Positions 62,725-64,000 of a stretch of DNA of 64,000 nt are shown in pieces. The DNA comes from Leadbetterella sp. (GTDB lineage Bacteria > Bacteroidota > Bacteroidia > Cytophagales > Spirosomataceae): positions 62,001 to 126,000 of the forward strand of contig JAHBUH010000009.1 in NCBI GenBank assembly GCA_019638185.1, given 5' to 3'. The notes beneath the pieces were generated by a model. That model was not told the DNA's origin. It ran no database searches and saw only the letters and a program-made list of their open reading frames with translations. Positions within the stretch are counted from its first letter, which is position 1. Every line of letters starts with the position of its first letter. A program made the position numbers and the translations under genes.

Positions 62725-64000
62725 TCAGCTGTGCAGCTCAAACTCCTCTCCGCTCTTGTCCAGGAAATGATATTCCATTAAGCCCAGGGTAGAATCTTTC
62801 ACCAGGTTCACCCATTTTTTATACTTAAAGAACCACCGCATCTGCCGCGAGATCAGGCCTTCCTTATAGTACGCATACACAAAAGGATGCACCATAATGG
62901 TCACCTTGGCTTCATTCTGCTTCAGGAGCAGGTGCTCCAGGTGGTTTTCGATCTGGTCAGTCACCGAGATACTGGCCTGGATGGTACCGGTACCGCCGCA
63001 GGTAGGGCAGGTCTCCCGGGTATCTACGTTCATCTCCGGTCTTACCCGCTGACGCGTGATTTGCGAAAGGCCAAATTTGGAGATCGGCAGGATGGTGTAC
63101 TTGGAGCGGTCGCCCTTCATCTCATCCCGGAGAACCTCGTGCACGGTCTTCTTGTTCTCCACCTTCTTCATGTCGATGAAGTCTACCACCACGATTCCCC
63201 CCATATCACGCAGCCTGAGCTGGCGGGCTATTTCGGCAGCTGCCTCTTTATTTACATTCAGGGCCGTAGCCTCCTGGTTAGGCTCTGAGCTGGCCTTATT
63301 GCCACTGTTCACGTCAATCACGTGCAGGGCTTCAGTATGCTCAATCACCAGGTAACCGCCGCCGGGCAGGGTAACCGTTCTTCCGAACAGCGACTTCAGC
63401 TGCTTCTCAATACCGTAATGTTCAAACACCTTGTTCTTGCCCTGGTGCAGCTTCAGGATCTTCTCCTTCTGCGGGGCAATGGAATGAAGCAGGCTCTTGA
63501 TCTTATCATACGACTCCCGCGTATCCACCACAATGGAGTCAAAATCATCATTCAGCATATCCCGGAGGATAGATGCCGCCCGGTCCATTTCAGACACCAC
63601 ACGGTCACGCGGCATGGCATTTCTCAATGCCCGTACGCCGTTTTCCCACTTTTCAATGCAATGCTCGAGATCGCGCCGCAAATCTTCCACATCCATATTC
63701 TCTGCCACCGTACGTACAATCACACCAAAATTCTCGGGCTTCACCGATGACATCAGCTTATGCAGGCGCTGACGCTCCTGCTTACTGGTGATCTTCTTGG
63801 AAATATTAATGGAATTGCTGAACGGCACCAGTACAATGTACCGGCCGGCAATAGAAATGTCACACGAAAGCCGGGGGCCTTTGGAGGAAATGGGTTCCTT
63901 TACCACCTGGGCCAGGATAGGCATATTCTTGCTCAGCACATCACTGATCTTGCCCTGCTTTTCTATGAGGGGTTCCATCTTGAAACCCTTCAGCCGGGGA
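62725..64000 (-). CDS. rng: Ribonuclease E/G, N-terminus beyond the window
   Basis: The frame stays open to the right edge (it reads PRLKGFK before the first in-window Met), so the S1 domain and roughly the first 100 residues are missing. Visible: the RNase E/G catalytic core with GPRLSCDISIAGRYIVLVPF, the metal-binding acidic part HVIDVNSG near 218 of the in-window frame and VVDFIDMKK near 262, and the zinc-link CPTCGGTG near 328. Cleaves single-stranded RNA in rRNA maturation and mRNA decay. Confidence 0.94.
   Translation of the reverse strand, partial: PRLKGFKMEPLIEKQGKISDVLSKNMPILAQVVKEPISSKGPRLSCDISIAGRYIVLVPFSNSINISKKITSKQERQRLHKLMSSVKPENFGVIVRTVAENMDVEDLRRDLEHCIEKWENGVRALRNAMPRDRVVSEMDRAASILRDMLNDDFDSIVVDTRESYDKIKSLLHSIAPQKEKILKLHQGKNKVFEHYGIEKQLKSLFGRTVTLPGGGYLVIEHTEALHVIDVNSGNKASSEPNQEATALNVNKEAAAEIARQLRLRDMGGIVVVDFIDMKKVENKKTVHEVLRDEMKGDRSKYTILPISKFGLSQITRQRVRPEMNVDTRETCPTCGGTGTIQASISVTDQIENHLEHLLLKQNEAKVTIMVHPFVYAYYKEGLISRQMRWFFKYKKWVNLVKDSTLGLMEYHFLDKSGEEFELHS

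Noticed and set aside
1-64000. CRISPR array, rRNA or insertion sequence
   Set aside because: No regularly spaced repeats, no rRNA-like stretch and no transposase frame were seen on either strand.

Overview
The window reads as ordinary chromosome from a member of the Bacteroidota, probably the Cytophagales/Chitinophagales side of the phylum (inference). Evidence: a PorP/SprF protein beside a large protein with a type IX secretion type B sorting domain, a GldB-like lipoprotein, an ECF sigma/FecR/TonB-receptor set, LytTR two-component signalling, a GH92 mannosidase, glycine-lipid acyltransferases, and repeated TAnnTTTG promoter elements of the Bacteroidota type. Gene density is high, many genes overlap by 1-14 nt, and base composition is even (about half G+C by eye) except for an AT-rich stretch at about 53.5-55.9 kb.

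Layout. 0-4 kb: end of a DUF4386 protein, then HMG-CoA lyase and an acyl-CoA dehydrogenase divergent from methylcrotonyl-CoA carboxylase beta (leucine breakdown). Acetoacetyl-CoA synthetase at 11-12.9 kb can activate the acetoacetate this yields. 4-10.9 kb: a GH108 muramidase, then a tight minus-strand block of GH92 mannosidase, GlsA and GlsB acyltransferases and a cation/proton antiporter, and a small lipoprotein with a duplicated Cys/His motif. 12.9-17.8 kb: aquaglyceroporin, purB, and a LiaF-like/LytS-type kinase/LytTR regulator set. 17.8-28.4 kb: FUSC protein, DsbD, PorP/SprF with its large secreted partner, ornithine aminotransferase, two thioredoxin-fold proteins. 28.4-39.5 kb: xylose block (sodium symporter, xylose isomerase, xylulokinase), a phosphodiesterase with TonB receptor, FecR and ECF sigma, and a LacI-family regulator. 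Two nearly identical operators, one before xylB and one before lacI, tie this block together. 39.6-45.3 kb: Mn-type SOD, TadA, ROK kinase, EngB, Fur-family protein, GldB, and a CLC-F type fluoride antiporter preceded by a fluoride riboswitch. 45.3-53.5 kb: RelA/SpoT, Fur-family regulator, purA, an unknown protein that may have a psi-like fold, SPOR lipoprotein, GDP-mannose dehydratase, peptide deformylase, omega-amidase-like nitrilase. 53.5-55.9 kb: AT-rich AbiE-type toxin-antitoxin island, then a 42-residue membrane peptide gene. 55.9-62.7 kb: RDD protein divergent from a SpoIIM/DUF4129/DUF4350/MoxR/DUF58 operon that ends in a YD-repeat-like protein. The right edge cuts through a ribonuclease E/G gene.

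The strongest non-coding find is the fluoride riboswitch at about 45.16-45.22 kb on the minus strand. Its pseudoknot, its P1 and P3 stems, a promoter just upstream and a competing hairpin next to the GTG start can all be read directly. I saw no tRNA, rRNA, CRISPR array, insertion sequence or complete prophage.
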